64,000 bases of DNA from assembly GCF_034661235.1 (NCBI RefSeq), contig NZ_CP141059.1, positions 1,859,501 through 1,923,500 on the forward strand, written 5' to 3'. Every line of letters starts with the position of its first letter. The first letter of the stretch is position 1. The notes beneath the pieces were generated by a model that did not search any database, was not told where the DNA came from, and worked only from the letters and a program-made list of their open reading frames with translations. The position numbers and the translations under genes are program-made. Shown here piece by piece: positions 62,855-64,000 of the stretch. This DNA is from Nocardioides bizhenqiangii (lineage in GTDB: Bacteria; Actinomycetota; Actinomycetes; Propionibacteriales; Nocardioidaceae).

Positions 62855-64000
62855 ACCGGGCGACGCTGCGCAGCGAGCTGCGCCGGCACGGGTTCGTCGA
62901 GGTCGATCGGGCGCTGGAGGAGCTTGCCGAGCTGGGCACTGCCGGGCAGGAGCTGGTCGCCATCCTCGGCAGGACGGCCGAGCCGAGCGCCGCGTTGTCG
63001 GCCCTGGTGCGGCTGGCCGAAGCCGTCGACGACCGCGACGGCCTGCTCTCGGCGCTCGCGGCCGACGAGGGCACGGCGATGCGCCTCCTCTGCATCCTCG
63101 GCGCCAGCGCCGCGCTGGCCGACCACCTCGTCGGCCACCCGGACCACTGGCGGATGCTCACTGACCCGACGCTCGGCACCACCCGTCCGGCCGCGTGGGC
63201 GCTCCGGGCGGCGCTGCTGGAGGCGGTGGGTGCGGACCCCGGCGACCCGGCGCCCGTGGCGACCCTCCCCGAGGCCGAGGCGGTGGATGCGCTGCGGGTC
63301 ACCTACCGCCGGCTGCTGCTGCCGCTCGCAGCGCGCGACCTCGCCCACGATCTCGGCGTCGACGACATCGCTGCCGAGCTCTCCGACCTGGCGGCCGGCA
63401 CCCTCGACGCCGCGCTCGCGGTCGCCCGCGCCCAGCTGGGTCAGGAGTCGGCGCTGGCCCGGCTCTCGGTGATCGCGATGGGCAAGTGCGGTGGGCACGA
63501 GCTCAACTACGTCTCCGACGTCGACGTCATCTTCCTCCACGAACCTGCGAACGGCGCGGACGACGTAGCGGCGGCCCGCGTCGCTGCCCGCCTCGCCTCG
63601 GGCTTGATGAACGTCTGCTCGGCCCACACGGCCGAAGGCACGATCTGGCCGGTCGACGCGGCGCTCCGCCCGGAGGGCAAGGCCGGCGCGCTCAGCCGCA
63701 CCCTCGCCGGCTACCGCGCCTACTACGAGCGCTGGGCCGCGGCCTGGGAGTTCCAGGCGCTGCTCAAGGCCCGCCCTGTCGCCGGCGACATCGAGCTCGG
63801 CCGGGAGTTCGTCGCCATGGTCTCCCCGATGGTCTGGTCGGCGGCCGATCGGGAGGGCTTCGTCGACGCCGCCCGCGCGATGCGACGTCGCGTCATCGAC
63901 CACATCCCGGCCAAGGAGGCCGACCGTCAGCTGAAGCTCGGCGAGGGCGGACTGCGCGACGTCGAGTTCGCCGTCCAGCTGCTCCAGCTCGTGCACGGCC
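62851..64000 (+). CDS. glnE: Glutamine synthetase adenylyltransferase, 3' end outside window
   Basis: The first 383 codons are present. MGKCGGHELNYVSDVDVIFL at about 210-229 is the nucleotidyltransferase signature (GS-LNYxSDxDxI) of GlnE, and GEGGLRDVEFAVQLLQLVHG follows near the window edge. GlnE adds and removes AMP on glutamine synthetase in response to nitrogen status. It is the third gene of a tight glnA - amidotransferase - glnE group, again the order I recall from mycobacteria. Confidence 0.93.
   Translation, partial: MNRATLRSELRRHGFVEVDRALEELAELGTAGQELVAILGRTAEPSAALSALVRLAEAVDDRDGLLSALAADEGTAMRLLCILGASAALADHLVGHPDHWRMLTDPTLGTTRPAAWALRAALLEAVGADPGDPAPVATLPEAEAVDALRVTYRRLLLPLAARDLAHDLGVDDIAAELSDLAAGTLDAALAVARAQLGQESALARLSVIAMGKCGGHELNYVSDVDVIFLHEPANGADDVAAARVAARLASGLMNVCSAHTAEGTIWPVDAALRPEGKAGALSRTLAGYRAYYERWAAAWEFQALLKARPVAGDIELGREFVAMVSPMVWSAADREGFVDAARAMRRRVIDHIPAKEADRQLKLGEGGLRDVEFAVQLLQLVHG

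Overview
The window is about 64 kb of very GC-rich DNA (roughly 70% by eye), densely coding, with many GTG and TTG starts and one- or four-base stop/start overlaps. The gene content points to an actinomycete, most likely of the Nocardioides type (Nocardioidaceae). Supporting features are a Nif3 / zinc-ribbon / RNase H-acid phosphatase operon, a glnA2-glnE pair with panB and a CYTH protein nearby (an arrangement I recall from the mycobacterial Rv2220-Rv2230 region), a DUF222-HNH endonuclease, topoisomerase IV genes near the principal sigma factor, and many promoters of leaderless type. The genus is an inference; nothing here proves it.

Layout. 1-10,083: housekeeping genes (partial CYTH protein, Nif3, zinc ribbon, RNase H/phosphatase, yaaA, RNB exonuclease), the late cobalamin genes cobU, cobT and cobS, and several small proteins. 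10,086-11,319: the RNase P RNA gene on the minus strand. A 26-bp copy of its 3' end is repeated 862 bp further downstream, and between the copies lies a gene-poor segment that looks like the remnant of an integrated element. 11,391-16,543: small proteins, a TetR regulator with two palindromes upstream, an SRPBCC protein, and a zinc alcohol dehydrogenase / FAD oxidoreductase operon. 16,734-17,967: a lipoprotein and a HhH-GPD DNA glycosylase.

18,039-23,995 is the most coherent accessory unit: six tightly packed genes (TetR, alpha/beta hydrolase, Baeyer-Villiger-type monooxygenase, GMC oxidoreductase, GXWXG/DUF4334 protein, enoyl-CoA hydratase). Together they can oxidise an alcohol to a ketone, insert oxygen to give an ester or lactone, hydrolyse it, and feed an acid to beta-oxidation. 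24,119-25,612 is the principal sigma factor, followed by 1.15 kb with no confident protein gene but with strong hairpins and a possible small RNA. 26,763-37,344 holds a secreted protein, an EamA transporter, a zinc-ribbon protein, parE, an XRE-type regulator and a minus-strand run parC - lipoprotein - MFS exporter - carbonic anhydrase. 37,753-41,210 has accessory traits (DUF222-HNH nuclease, DUF4304 protein, lipoprotein, small proteins).

41,320-49,514: a GNAT/acyl-CoA-synthetase fusion (Pat type), a DUF5998-like protein with an alkaline-phosphatase-superfamily enzyme, a SigE-family ECF sigma factor with a putative anti-sigma partner, thymidine kinase, and an HMG-CoA-reductase-like protein lacking the expected catalytic His. 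49,526-58,694: a BspA/DUF285 repeat surface protein, an M3 peptidase, a LysR regulator divergent from a hydrolase/LLM monooxygenase pair, a PQQ-type sugar dehydrogenase, panB and a VOC protein. 58,756-64,000: NAD synthetase, glutamine synthetase, a frameshifted glutamine amidotransferase and the start of glnE.

Across the window about 20 genes carry a -10-like hexamer (mostly TAnnnT) ending exactly 6 or 7 bases before the start codon and no Shine-Dalgarno sequence. This indicates extensive leaderless transcription, and it helped choose several starts. No tRNA, rRNA operon, CRISPR array, intact transposase or integrase was seen.
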